Assembly: GCA_000209815.1 (NCBI GenBank) | Contig: FP929036.1 | Location: 205,907 to 269,906, forward strand | Length of the DNA stretch: 64,000 bases | Source of the DNA: Butyrivibrio fibrisolvens 16/4 | Lineage (GTDB): Bacteria; Bacillota; Clostridia; Lachnospirales; Lachnospiraceae | Reading direction: 5' to 3' | Part shown: one piece after another, positions 1 through 8,397 of the stretch | Layout: every line of letters starts with the position of its first letter | How positions within the stretch are numbered: position 1 is the first letter of the stretch | The notes under the pieces: generated by a model | Database searches by the model: none | What the model saw: only the letters and a program-made list of their open reading frames with translations | What the model was told of the DNA's origin: nothing | Translations under genes and position numbers: made by a program

Positions 1-169
1 ATATATTTTTCACAAATTGCTTATATTATGTTCATAATTGCCTAATATTGTCATGGTAATATTTTTAACAAACTGTAAAGATTGTATATTTTAAGCCTTT
101 TAAGTAATGTTGTGATTATGAGATTTTTACAATTAATAGTAATTACCCTGTATTTTAGGTATTAAAAAA
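1..169. other. AT-rich intergenic stretch at window edge
   Basis: No coding frame, tRNA or convincing promoter is visible. The sequence is strongly AT-rich. It lies downstream of the thrH terminator and probably separates that operon from a gene outside the window. Confidence 0.5.
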
Positions 170-200
170 GCAAGTTTTGATAACAACTATCAAAACTTGC
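170..200 (-). terminator. Intrinsic terminator of the hom-thrH operon
   Basis: A perfect 13-bp inverted repeat (GCAAGTTTTGATA and its complement, 5-nt loop) is followed on the minus strand by six T residues. It sits 10 bases past the thrH stop codon. Confidence 0.9.
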
Positions 201-209
201 TGATTGTCT

Positions 210-810
210 TTATTTCTGAGCTTCTACAATAGCATTGTATAAATCATCATATTCTTCAAAGGCTGGATACTGTGGATAGTCCTTTTTAATAGCATCAGTT
301 GTTCTAAATAAGAATCCTGCCTTAGAAGCTTCAATCATAGCTAAATCATTAAAGCTATCTCCGCTGGCAATAGTCTCAAAACCGCAGGACTGAAGCGCCT
401 TAACTGTGGTAAGCTTGCTCTTTTCACAACGCATCTTGTAGCCAGTAATCTCACCATCATCTGAAACTATAAGCTCATTACAGAAAATGGTAGGCATTCC
501 AAGCTTCGCCATAAGTGGTCCTGCAAACTGTGAAAATGTATCACTAATGATAATAACCTGACCAAAGGCTCTAAGCTTGTCTAAAAACTCTTTTGCCCCT
601 GGCAGCGGATCGATTGTTGCAATTGTATCCTGAATCTCCCTTAATCCAAGTCCGTGCTCCTTAAGAATTCCAATTCGATAATTCATAAGCTTATCGTAAT
701 CCGGCTCATCTCTTGTTGTTTTTAAGTTCTGGAATTCCTGTTGCCTCCGCAAATGCAATCCATATTTCCGGAACCAATACACCTTCTAGGTCTAAACATG
801 TAACAAACAT
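210..810 (-). CDS. thrH: ThrH-type HAD phosphatase / homoserine phosphotransferase (frameshifted in this sequence)
   Basis: Likely phosphorylates homoserine in threonine synthesis, as ThrH does in Pseudomonas, and may also dephosphorylate phosphoserine. The HAD motifs are visible: DLEG near the N-terminus (motif I), ISDTF (motif II), and a conserved Lys and GDSFND in the C-terminal half (motifs III and IV). The TTRD..PDYD..M segment also matches ThrH. The reading frame from ATG 810, preceded by AAGGAG, runs through [15 protein letters not shown] and meets a stop. One extra A in the A-run at 719-723 accounts for the break, and removing it gives 199 aa, the normal ThrH length. The start is 12 bases past the hom stop, so the two are surely co-transcribed. 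I see no ThrB-type homoserine kinase in the window, which fits this role. The frameshift is probably a sequence error. Confidence 0.85.
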
Positions 811-822
811 AGTATTCTCCTT

Positions 823-2019
823 TTATGCCAATCTAATTACTGAAATGATACCGCCGAGAGCCGCTTTTCTCTCGTTGAATTCGTGTTCTGTCATTTCTGA
901 AGTAATGAAACCAACCTCTTCATCTAAATCAAGAGATGCATATTCCACATTGTCAAATTCGTTTTCTATATTAGATTGAAGAGCTGAGGTTCTAACAAAA
1001 TATCTGAACTTCTCATCAGCAGGATTAGCCAACTGATATTTTTCAGATGTCCAACCAATTTTCACATATTTATTAATGTTCTTAGCCAAGAATACCATAT
1101 CCCCTACAACGGCCGAAGCTGTAGGAAGTGCTCCTGCGCCGGCGCCGTAGTACATTGATTCGCCAAGCATATTACCCTTTACCGATACTGCATTCATAAC
1201 ACCAGCTACGTGATAGAGCATATTATCTGGTTTAACCAAATATGGTGCAACCCTACAGGCATATTTATCGCCGACCTTTACACTGCGAGCAATAAGCTTG
1301 ATGCTTCTGCCCATAGCCTTTGCATATTTAAAATCTGTAGATGATATCTTGCTGATACCCTCTGTAGGAATATCATTGAAATCTACATTTTTTCCAGTAA
1401 CAAGAGAAGTAAGAATAGCTATTTTTCTACAGCTATCAAAGCCTTCTACGTCAGCTGTAGGGTCCTTCTCGGCATAGCCCAACGACTGAGCCTCAGCCAA
1501 AATCTCCGCATAGTCACTACCAAACTGCTCCATATTTGTAAGCATATAGTTTGTAGTACCATTACAAATAGCATCAATTTCTTCTATGACATCACCAGTC
1601 AAGCAGGCAGTCAGGGTTCTAATAATCGGAATACCGCCACCAACAGCAGCTTCAAACACAAAATTCACATTGTGCTTTTCTGCAATCTCCATCAGTTCTG
1701 CTCCCTTGTCAGCCACAAGTGCCTTATTGGAGGTAGTAACTGATTTTCCAGCTTCCAACATTGCCTTTACAAAGATAAATGCAGGCTCAACTCCGCCCAT
1801 TGTCTCCACAACAATTTTGACATCTTTGTCTTTAACAATTTCCTTGTAATCCTTAACAAAGCATTTCTCATAAGGATCACCAGGGAAATCTCTAAGATCA
1901 AGAATATATTTAAGCTCTAATGGCTCACCAATTCTTGCCGCCAAGATGTCTTTGTTTGTCTCAAGTACCTTTGCTACACCGGAACCAATGGTTCCATAAC
2001 CCATAATTGCTGCTTTCAT
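823..2019 (-). CDS. hom: Homoserine dehydrogenase
   Basis: NAD(P)-dependent reduction of aspartate semialdehyde to homoserine, at the branch to threonine and methionine. The Rossmann motif GYGTIGSG is at residues 8-15. The catalytic domain holds GGGIP, NGTTNYML and the DPTADVEG..D segment of the family. The protein is 398 aa. The C-terminal about 75 residues, ending in AALGGIISVIRLA, resemble a shortened regulatory domain related to ACT, so feedback control by threonine is plausible but not shown. It follows the ACT-domain gene by 7 bases and precedes thrH, forming a homoserine/threonine operon. Confidence 0.95.
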   Translation of the reverse strand: MKAAIMGYGTIGSGVAKVLETNKDILAARIGEPLELKYILDLRDFPGDPYEKCFVKDYKEIVKDKDVKIVVETMGGVEPAFIFVKAMLEAGKSVTTSNKALVADKGAELMEIAEKHNVNFVFEAAVGGGIPIIRTLTACLTGDVIEEIDAICNGTTNYMLTNMEQFGSDYAEILAEAQSLGYAEKDPTADVEGFDSCRKIAILTSLVTGKNVDFNDIPTEGISKISSTDFKYAKAMGRSIKLIARSVKVGDKYACRVAPYLVKPDNMLYHVAGVMNAVSVKGNMLGESMYYGAGAGALPTASAVVGDMVFLAKNINKYVKIGWTSEKYQLANPADEKFRYFVRTSALQSNIENEFDNVEYASLDLDEEVGFITSEMTEHEFNERKAALGGIISVIRLA

Positions 2020-2026
2020 CCTGTTG

Positions 2027-2470
2027 TCACTCCCTTGCTAAAATCTTTACATAATGAACACCATCAACGGCTTCAATAGCACTGACCAAATCAGCAAAAT
2101 CTCCCGAATCCTCCAGTACGTCCACAGAAATAGTAAGAGTGGCAAAGCCGTTTACAGGAATACTTTGATGTATAGTCAAAATATTCACGTGGAAATGGGC
2201 CATTTCATCCAGTACTCTGGACAGAATTCCTGGCTCATCCTCCAGCTGGATGACCATATTAACTGTCTTCCCCTTAATATCCTCATGGAATGGGAAAATG
2301 TCATCCTTGTACTTATAAAATGAGCTACGGCTTATGCCAACCTTTTCTGTAGCCTCCTGAACTGAATCACATTTGCCAGTATCAATAAGCTTTTTAGCGG
2401 CAACGACCTTTAGCAATACTTCTGGTACAGCTTTTTCTTTTAAAACAAAATAGGTAGTCTTCTCTGCCAT
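2027..2470 (-). CDS. ACT domain-containing protein, PheB/UPF0735 family
   Basis: A 147-aa protein with an N-terminal helix-turn-helix-like part (KVGISRSSFYKYKDD, about residues 45-60) and a C-terminal ACT domain (about 70-145) containing LEDEPGILSRVLDEMA, the usual amino-acid-binding fold. In Clostridia this family commonly sits directly before hom, as here, and probably acts as a small-molecule-responsive regulator of aromatic or aspartate-family synthesis. That role is inferred. An upstream in-frame Met at 2512 exists, but ATG 2470 is chosen because GGAGGAGAT precedes it at ideal spacing. Confidence 0.85.
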   Translation of the reverse strand: MAEKTTYFVLKEKAVPEVLLKVVAAKKLIDTGKCDSVQEATEKVGISRSSFYKYKDDIFPFHEDIKGKTVNMVIQLEDEPGILSRVLDEMAHFHVNILTIHQSIPVNGFATLTISVDVLEDSGDFADLVSAIEAVDGVHYVKILARE

Positions 2471-2492
2471 ATCTCCTCCACAAGTGTCTTTA

Positions 2493-2510
2493 GTACAAAT
2501 ACATTTGTAC
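2493..2510. promoter_or_regulatory. 18-bp palindrome upstream of the ACT-hom-thrH operon
   Basis: GTACAAA-TACA-TTTGTAC is a perfect 7-bp inverted repeat, 22 bases before the ACT gene start. It could be a repressor site or a small hairpin in the 5' leader. No T-run follows, so it is not an obvious terminator. Confidence 0.35.
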
Positions 2511-2570
2511 ACGCTTCAAAGATAATAACATTAAACACTACCTAAATTCAAGTCCTTTGATATTTAATTT

Positions 2571-3708
2571 TTAATCATCAGCAAGGTTGCCTCTGTCAGG
2601 ACATCCAAGAGACAGCCACTTAAGATATGCGTTCATAAATGGTGTGAGTTTTCCATCCAAAACTGCATCGGCATTTCCAGATTCCTCACCTGTACGTAAA
2701 TCCTTAACCATTGTGTATGGCTGAAGGACATAAGAACGAATCTGATTGCCCCAGCCGATTTCTGATACCTCGCCACGGATACCGCTAGCCTTTGCTGCAT
2801 TCTCCTCCTGCTTTAATAGAAGAAGCTTTGTCTTCAGCATCTGCATAGCCTTGTCCTTGTTCTGGAACTGGCTTCGCTCGTTCTGACAGGTTACTACAAT
2901 TCCTGTTGGGAAGTGAGTAATACGAATAGCCGAGCTGGTCTTATTGATATGCTGACCACCAGCTCCCGATGAACGATAAGTATCTATTCTGATATCTTCA
3001 TCACGAATCTCTACATCAACATCCTCTTCAATATCAGGCATCACATCACAGCTGGCAAAGGATGTCTGACGCTTACCCTGAGCATTAAATGGGGAAATAC
3101 GTACCAGTCGGTGGATACCTTTTTCGGATTTTAGATAACCATAGGCATTATCTCCATTTACCTGGAAAGTAACAGATTTAATTCCTGCCTCATCACCTTC
3201 CTGATAATCAAGCTCATCTACTGCAAAGCCCATATCTGAAGCCCAGCGACTATACATTCTATAGAGCATCTGTACCCAATCACAAGCCTCAACACCGCCT
3301 GCACCTGAATGTAATGTAACAATAGCACTATCACTATCATACTCTCCAGAAAGAAGAGTTTTCATACGAAGGGACTCTAAATCGTTTTCAAATTCCTCAA
3401 TAAGAAGGGCTACAGTATCAACTATCTCCTGGTCCTCTTCCTCATTTCCTAGCTCAATATAATCTTCTATTTCTTTATATAAATCTTCTAGTTTATCTAT
3501 GACAGCAACGTCATCCTTCATGGATTTCAGCTCTTTCATTTTGGCTGTTGATACTTGCGCATCTGTCCAAAAATCTGGAGCCTCCATTTCGCGCTCTAGC
3601 TCTTCTATGCGAGCTTTCTTAGCTGCGACGTCAAAGTGAATCCCTCACTTCCGTCATAGAATTTTTTTGCGACGTAAGTCGCACTTTGAACTGATCAAGT
3701 TCTATCAC
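2571..3708 (-). CDS. prfB: Peptide chain release factor 2, with programmed +1 frameshift
   Basis: RF2 recognises UGA and UAA and triggers peptide release. The long frame holds the family signatures: GAGGVEACDW, the codon-recognition tripeptide SPF in RISPFNAQG, and the catalytic GGQ in SSGAGGQHINK. The gene starts at GTG 3708 after AGAGGTGA. A 25-codon leader ends VRDSL followed by in-frame UGA at 3631-3633. Slipping +1 at CUU-UGA-C continues with DVAAKKARIEELERE and then MEAPDFW, giving 378 aa. This is the classic autoregulatory frameshift: low RF2 favours slippage. The upstream Shine-Dalgarno-like element here is GAGGG, slightly weaker than the common AGGGGG. It lies 17 bases after ctpA in reverse order and heads toward the ACT gene. 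Confidence 0.95.
3624..3689 (-). promoter_or_regulatory. prfB recoding site with overlapping inverted repeats
   Basis: The slip site CUUUGAC (3630-3636) follows GAGGG (3643-3647 region). TCAAAGTG at 3682-3689 is the exact complement of CACTTTGA at 3631-3638, so the slip site itself can be paired. A second hairpin, TGCGAC-TTAC-GTCGCA (3668-3683), uses part of the same 5' arm and would compete. The recoding function is established for prfB; the pairing is only seen in sequence. Confidence 0.7.
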
Positions 3709-3725
3709 GAAATCACCTCTTTTCA

Positions 3726-5018
3726 TTATTTTGATAACACGTCTAATGCCTTTTGAATCTGATTATCCAGATCTACGGAGTACGCGTCGTCTTCACCACC
3801 CTGGAACTCATACTCAAGCTCGATGTCTGGCTTGATGCCCTTCCCGTGGATGGACTCGCCATTTGGAGTGTAATATGTCTGAGTTGTAAGCTTTAATGCT
3901 GAACCATCTGTAAGAGGAATTGTTGACTGTACAATGCCCTTACCAAATGTATTGGTACCGATGATTGTTCCATAGTTAAAGTCTCTGATTGCGCCTGTGA
4001 AAATCTCTGCAGCAGAAGCAGTGTTTTCATTAACAAGAACAACGATAGGAATATCCTTAGAGGAAGCATCATCTGATAGATAATCTTCACGATGACCTGC
4101 CTTATCCATTGTATAAACCACAGTGCCCTTTGGAAGAAGATAATCAAGCATCTCCACAACAGAATCAACAAGACCGCCACCGTTATTTCTCATATCAAAG
4201 ATAACAGATGTCATACCCTGCTTTTCCAAATCCTTGTAAGCTTCAACAAAGTCCTTGTATGTGTGCTCTGTAAATTGTGATACTGCAATATAACCTACAT
4301 TTCCCTCAAGCATTTGATGCTCTACTGTAGGTGTGGCAATAGCTGCTCTTGTACATACTATTTTAAGCTCCTCAGATTCTCTTAAGATAACAAGCTCAAC
4401 ATCTGTACCAGCTTCTCCACGAATATGCTGTACAAATGTATCCAGCCCTTCATCGGTTCCTGCAAAGCCATCTGCAGATACAATAATATCGCCAGCTAAG
4501 AGCCCTGCCTTTTCTGCTGGTGTATCCTTATAAACCTTTGTGATACTAACTGCACCTGTCTCGGCATTCTTCTGAAGTAGGGCACCGATTCCTGCATAAT
4601 TGCCTGTCAATGTAGTCATCAGGTCCTCATACTCCTCTGCAGTGTAATACTCGGAATATGGATCATCAAGACTCTTAACTACACCTTTATATACGCCATT
4701 TACAAGTGTATCGTCATCAACATCCTTGTAATAATAAGTCTCGATGATATCGATGATTGTGCTAAATTTCGAATTATCTGCCCCACCCTCCTGAAGCGAT
4801 TCCAACACTTCTGAAGAAGTCTCATCTGAAAATGAAACCCTAGAGCCGATTACCATAAGTCCAGCTATAAGGGTAATACAGCAGCCCAACACAAGACAAA
4901 TAAATCCAACTAAAAAGTATGGCCATTTCTTTGTCTTTTTCTGAGGTTTTTCCTCATAGTAGTAGTTAACAACCCCTGGGTCTACTACCTCTTTTCTTTC
5001 ATTCTGTTCTTCGTACAT
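3726..5018 (-). CDS. C-terminal processing peptidase, S41 family (CtpA/CtpB-like)
   Basis: A membrane-anchored serine protease acting outside the membrane. A short cytoplasmic N-terminus (about 30 aa) is followed by one transmembrane helix (about residues 33-56), a PDZ domain (about 125-210, with GIGALLQ and GLLAGDII) and the S41 catalytic domain. The catalytic Ser lies in NENTASAAEIF and the Lys in TFGKGIVQ. At 430 aa it has normal length but lacks a C-terminal peptidoglycan-binding domain. It sits directly downstream of ftsEX, a common arrangement in Firmicutes, suggesting a role in processing cell-wall or division proteins. Confidence 0.93.
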   Translation of the reverse strand: MYEEQNERKEVVDPGVVNYYYEEKPQKKTKKWPYFLVGFICLVLGCCITLIAGLMVIGSRVSFSDETSSEVLESLQEGGADNSKFSTIIDIIETYYYKDVDDDTLVNGVYKGVVKSLDDPYSEYYTAEEYEDLMTTLTGNYAGIGALLQKNAETGAVSITKVYKDTPAEKAGLLAGDIIVSADGFAGTDEGLDTFVQHIRGEAGTDVELVILRESEELKIVCTRAAIATPTVEHQMLEGNVGYIAVSQFTEHTYKDFVEAYKDLEKQGMTSVIFDMRNNGGGLVDSVVEMLDYLLPKGTVVYTMDKAGHREDYLSDDASSKDIPIVVLVNENTASAAEIFTGAIRDFNYGTIIGTNTFGKGIVQSTIPLTDGSALKLTTQTYYTPNGESIHGKGIKPDIELEYEFQGGEDDAYSVDLDNQIQKALDVLSK

Positions 5019-5040
5019 TATTATGCCTCCGTTAATATAG

Positions 5041-5067
5041 TAAGTGCCTCAGCATCCGCCAAGGCAC
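5041..5067 (-). other. Hairpin between ftsX and ctpA
   Basis: AGTGCCT and AGGCACT form a 7-bp stem on the minus-strand transcript, without a good T-run. It may tune ctpA expression relative to ftsEX. Function unknown. Confidence 0.4.
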
Positions 5068-5082
5068 TCAAATTCAATGTTA

Positions 5083-5990
5083 TTAAACTCTGAGATGTTT
5101 GTGCAAGGTCACTCTTGAACCAAACCAACCGATTCCAATACCAAGCAGTAATGAAATAGGAACAAGAGTCCTGAAAATGGTTTCAACCGGAATAAAGCTT
5201 ACCATATTGCTAAGGAAATTGAATTCTGAACTAGCGTATTCGATAACCTTTTCATATATAAGGAAAAGAAGCACTAGCGGAATAATTGAACCAATAAGTC
5301 CAATAAAGATACCCTCAACTACGAATGGCGCTCTAACAAATGCATCCTTTGCACCTATAAGCTTCATAATAGCTATTTCTTCTCTTCTAACAGAAATACC
5401 TACCATAACTGTATTACTGATAAGGAAAACAGATACAGCCAAAAGTATTATGACAATAGCCATTGAAACTATTGTAATAGCTTTATTAATATCTGTAAGA
5501 GTCTTTGCTGCAACCTCTGACTGATTAACCTGACGGACACCATCCAGTCCCTCCAAAAAGGATACTAATGTAGGCTGCATAGAAACATCATTTAAATAGA
5601 TTTCATAGTTTGCAGAATTAGCAAGCGGATTGTCATCTGCAAATCCTGCTGCAAGATCAGCATTACCACCAAAATACTCTTCCTGGTAATCTGCCCATGC
5701 CTGTTCTGCAGAGATGAAATTAAAATTCTTAACTTCTACACGTTTTTAATTTCTTTTCCAATTTCATCGATGCGCTGCTGTGAAATACCCTCGTCGAAGA
5801 ATACTGTAACTGCAACACCTTCCTCAGCTGTTTTTACCATTGACTGGAAGTTTGTGCCAAGGGAATAGAAAATACCGAAAAGGAAAATACAAGCTGTCAT
5901 AGTAGCTATTGAAGCAAGGGAGAACATCTTATTTCTCCATACATTCTTCAAGCCCTGTCCAAGGTTGTAAATATGTGTACTAATCTTCAT
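5083..5990 (-). CDS. ftsX: Cell division protein FtsX (frameshifted in this sequence)
   Basis: Integral membrane partner of FtsE. The FtsEX complex uses ATP to activate peptidoglycan hydrolases outside the membrane. The N-terminal part (KNVWRNKMFSLASIATM and the first transmembrane helix) and the C-terminal part (NTVMVGISVRREEIAIMKLIGA, then two more helices) lie in different frames. Adding one A to the run at 5743-5747 joins them through KKRVEVKNFNFISAEQAW into one 302-aa protein of normal FtsX length. The start ATG 5990 has GGAGGTGAT upstream and overlaps the ftsE stop by 11 bases, indicating translational coupling. The break is probably a homopolymer error because both halves are well conserved. 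Confidence 0.9.
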
Positions 5991-6660
5991 AGTCATCACC
6001 TCCAACGTCGCTAACTACCACGCCTTTTTTAATGGTGATAACTCGTTTATTCATAGCCCTAACGATTTCCATATTGTGAGTAACAACAACTACTGTAGTA
6101 CCACGCTGATTAATCTCATCAAGGAGCTTCATGATTTCCCATGTATTGTCATTATCAAGGTTTCCTGTAGGCTCGTCTGCCAAGATAATCTTTGGCTCAT
6201 TAACCAGAGCTCTTGCTATGGCCACACGCTGCTGCTCTCCACCGGAAAGCTGGCTAGGTTTTGATTTATATTTTGCTGCAAGTCCTACAAGGGATAACAT
6301 TGTAGGAACCTTTTTCTTGATTTCTCGATTGGAGCACTCCACTACTTTCATGGCAAATGCAACATTTTCATAAACGTTTCTATCTGGCAACAGACGGAAA
6401 TTCTGGAATACTACGCCAACATTCCTACGATACATAGGAATCTTTTTGTGTGTAACCTTTCTTAGGTCCTGTCCATTAATATAAATTTTGCCTTTTGTAG
6501 GCTCCAATTCTTTCAATAATAATCTGATAAGAGTAGACTTACCAGAACCACTATCTCCAACAACAAAAACAAATTCGCCTGGATCAATGTGAATAGTCAC
6601 GTCCTCAAGTGCAGGCTTCCCTGCCTCATAGGACTTGCTAACATGATCTAATCGTATCAA
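5980..6660 (-). CDS. ftsE: Cell division ATP-binding protein FtsE
   Basis: Cytoplasmic ATPase of the FtsEX complex. Walker A GDSGSGKS is near residue 35, the ABC signature [15 protein letters not shown] near 140, and Walker [13 protein letters not shown] follows. At 226 aa it has family length. The start is TTG at 6658-6660, preceded by GAGG; the frame has no better ATG before [12 protein letters not shown]. It is read after the CdaR-like gene by about 30 bases and overlaps ftsX. Confidence 0.95.
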   Translation of the reverse strand: MIRLDHVSKSYEAGKPALEDVTIHIDPGEFVFVVGDSGSGKSTLIRLLLKELEPTKGKIYINGQDLRKVTHKKIPMYRRNVGVVFQNFRLLPDRNVYENVAFAMKVVECSNREIKKKVPTMLSLVGLAAKYKSKPSQLSGGEQQRVAIARALVNEPKIILADEPTGNLDNDNTWEIMKLLDEINQRGTTVVVVTHNMEIVRAMNKRVITIKKGVVVSDVGGDDYED

Positions 6661-6690
6661 TTTTATACCTCATTTCCAAACTAACTAATC

Positions 6691-7779
6691 TTAGTACTTC
6701 TCACTTTCCATATACTTCATGTATTTTACTACCATTAATGCAATCTTGAAAGTGATAGCATCTTCAAATACACGCAAATCAAGACCAGTACTCTTCTCAA
6801 GCTTATCCAATCGGTATACAAGAGTATTTCTGTGAATATAAAGCTGGCGAGATGTTTCTGATACATTCAGGCTGTTCTCAAAGAACTTGCTGATAGTAGT
6901 AAGTGTCTCCTCGTCAAAATCATCTGGAGATTTATTCTCAAAAATCTCTGAAATAAACATCTTGCAAAGTGGAATAGGAAGCTGATAAATAAGACGACCA
7001 ATTCCAAGCTGTGAATAAGCGATAACATTCTGATCATTGAAGAATATTTTGCCAACATCCATGGCCATAGAAGCTTCTTTGTAAGAACGAGAAACCTCTT
7101 TTATTTCTCCAACCACTGTACCATAAGATACACGAACTTTCTTTGTATCCTTATCGTGGAAAGCATCAATAATAACTGCTGCTATCTTATCTATTTCATT
7201 ATTAGAGTCGTTCTCTCCCAATTCCTTAACAACAATAATATTTCTTTCATCTACAGCTGTGACGAAATCCTTATTCTTGCCACCAAATACTGAACGAACT
7301 CTATCTAACTCATCCCCGTCCTTCTCTGGACCCACCTCTACAATCATTACAACGCGGCGTGCATTGATATCAACATGAAGCTTCTTAGAACGATTATAAA
7401 TATCTACCAAAAGGAGATTATCCAACAATAAGTTCTTAATGAAGTTATCCTTGTCGAAGCGCTCCTTATAAGCAATCATAAGCTCCTGAATCTGGAATGC
7501 CGCAATTTTACCAATAGTAGAAGCCTCCTCACTGTCGCCAACAGCCAAAACTACAAACTCCAGCTGCTGATCATCAAATACCTTGAAGAAGTGACAACCT
7601 AATGCTACCTGGCTTTCTGCCTCAGAAGCAGCGAACACTGCTACTGCGTCAGAGTACTGAGTAGTATCCCCAAATGTAGCTGCGCACATTACTCCATCAG
7701 AATCCATAACTGCCAAATCAATCTTGGTAAGCTGATGAAGTCCCTCTAATGTATTTTGCATAATTTGATTCGAAATCAT
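6691..7779 (-). CDS. CdaR/PucR-type transcriptional regulator with C-terminal helix-turn-helix
   Basis: A 362-aa regulator. The C-terminus (about residues 295-355) holds the PucR-type HTH: NVSETSRQLYIHRNTLVYRLDKLE. The N-terminal part (about 10-130) resembles the CdaR putative sugar-diacid-recognition domain, and the middle is a GGDEF-like domain without catalytic motifs. The effector is unknown. The start ATG 7779 follows AGGAGG; an upstream Met in the same frame lacks a ribosome site. It lies just upstream of ftsE, but a link to division is only positional. Confidence 0.8.
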   Translation of the reverse strand: MISNQIMQNTLEGLHQLTKIDLAVMDSDGVMCAATFGDTTQYSDAVAVFAASEAESQVALGCHFFKVFDDQQLEFVVLAVGDSEEASTIGKIAAFQIQELMIAYKERFDKDNFIKNLLLDNLLLVDIYNRSKKLHVDINARRVVMIVEVGPEKDGDELDRVRSVFGGKNKDFVTAVDERNIIVVKELGENDSNNEIDKIAAVIIDAFHDKDTKKVRVSYGTVVGEIKEVSRSYKEASMAMDVGKIFFNDQNVIAYSQLGIGRLIYQLPIPLCKMFISEIFENKSPDDFDEETLTTISKFFENSLNVSETSRQLYIHRNTLVYRLDKLEKSTGLDLRVFEDAITFKIALMVVKYMKYMESEKY

Positions 7780-8093
7780 ATCGAATACCTCCTGAGTATA
7801 TATATGCAATATCAACAATGAAAAAAGCTCTTTTTGCATACAAATTCACATAACCTATGCATATTCTAATATAAATAGACAAAAAATAAAATAGTATTCT
7901 TCCTCTTTTTGTGCAAATTTTCATCTTTTACTAGGAAAAGTGCTTTTCCATATTTCTACAAGTCCAAAAAAGTTCTCTATTGTCAGATAATATGCAGATA
8001 TTTCAGATAAATGTATTGCACTTTCAAAGTCAAGTCTTTTCAGCAATTTAACAACTTTTGTTGATTTAGGACAAAACAGATATTCTGAGTAAT

Positions 8094-8144
8094 TGTGGAT
8101 AACTTTTAAGAAAATTTCACAATTACGGTGGATAAAGTGGATAA
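8094..8144 (-). promoter_or_regulatory. Cluster of three DnaA-box-like nonamers
   Basis: On the minus strand TTATCCACA is perfect at 8094-8102. TTATCCACC (8127-8135) and TTATCCACT (8136-8144) each differ only at the last base. All three share one orientation. They could bind DnaA as a titration or regulatory site; a replication origin is not supported by the gene context. Confidence 0.5.
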
Positions 8145-8353
8145 GTCGTTAACAAGTCCGATTTTTCGTTGTGATTGTGTGAATTTTTGTTGATAAAATG
8201 TTACATGCCACACAATAGATTATTATATGTAATTTTAACTATAAACTTCTTTTGTGCAATATTATCTATCAATCCTATTTTTTAGCAATTATTGTTTTCT
8301 GACGATTTGAATAGTTGTCTGTATATTTTTAAAATACCAAATTCACAAATTAA

Positions 8354-8377
8354 AAGGCACCACAAATGTGATGCCTT
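8354..8377 (-). terminator. Terminator of the NlpC/P60 gene
   Basis: AAGGCATCACA pairs with TGTGGTGCCTT (one wobble) and is followed by a T-rich tract on the minus strand, about 20 bases after the stop codon. Confidence 0.75.
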
Positions 8378-8397
8378 AGTATCAATATTAATTAGCA

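Larger units (their letters stand above)
7780..8397. other. Long AT-rich intergenic region with DnaA-box-like sites
   Basis: About 620 bases without a gene. It carries the upstream region of the CdaR-like gene, a cluster of DnaA-box-like nonamers (8094-8144) and the terminator of the NlpC/P60 gene at its right end. AT content is high throughout. No ORF with coding character was found. Confidence 0.6.

Noticed and set aside
3631-3633. In-frame stop in prfB as a possible pseudogene
   Set aside because: It is the classic programmed CUU-UGA-C slip site with an upstream Shine-Dalgarno-like element; the rest of RF2 is intact.
8094-8144. Chromosomal origin of replication
   Set aside because: Only three boxes, and dnaA, dnaN or gyrase genes are absent from the neighbourhood.
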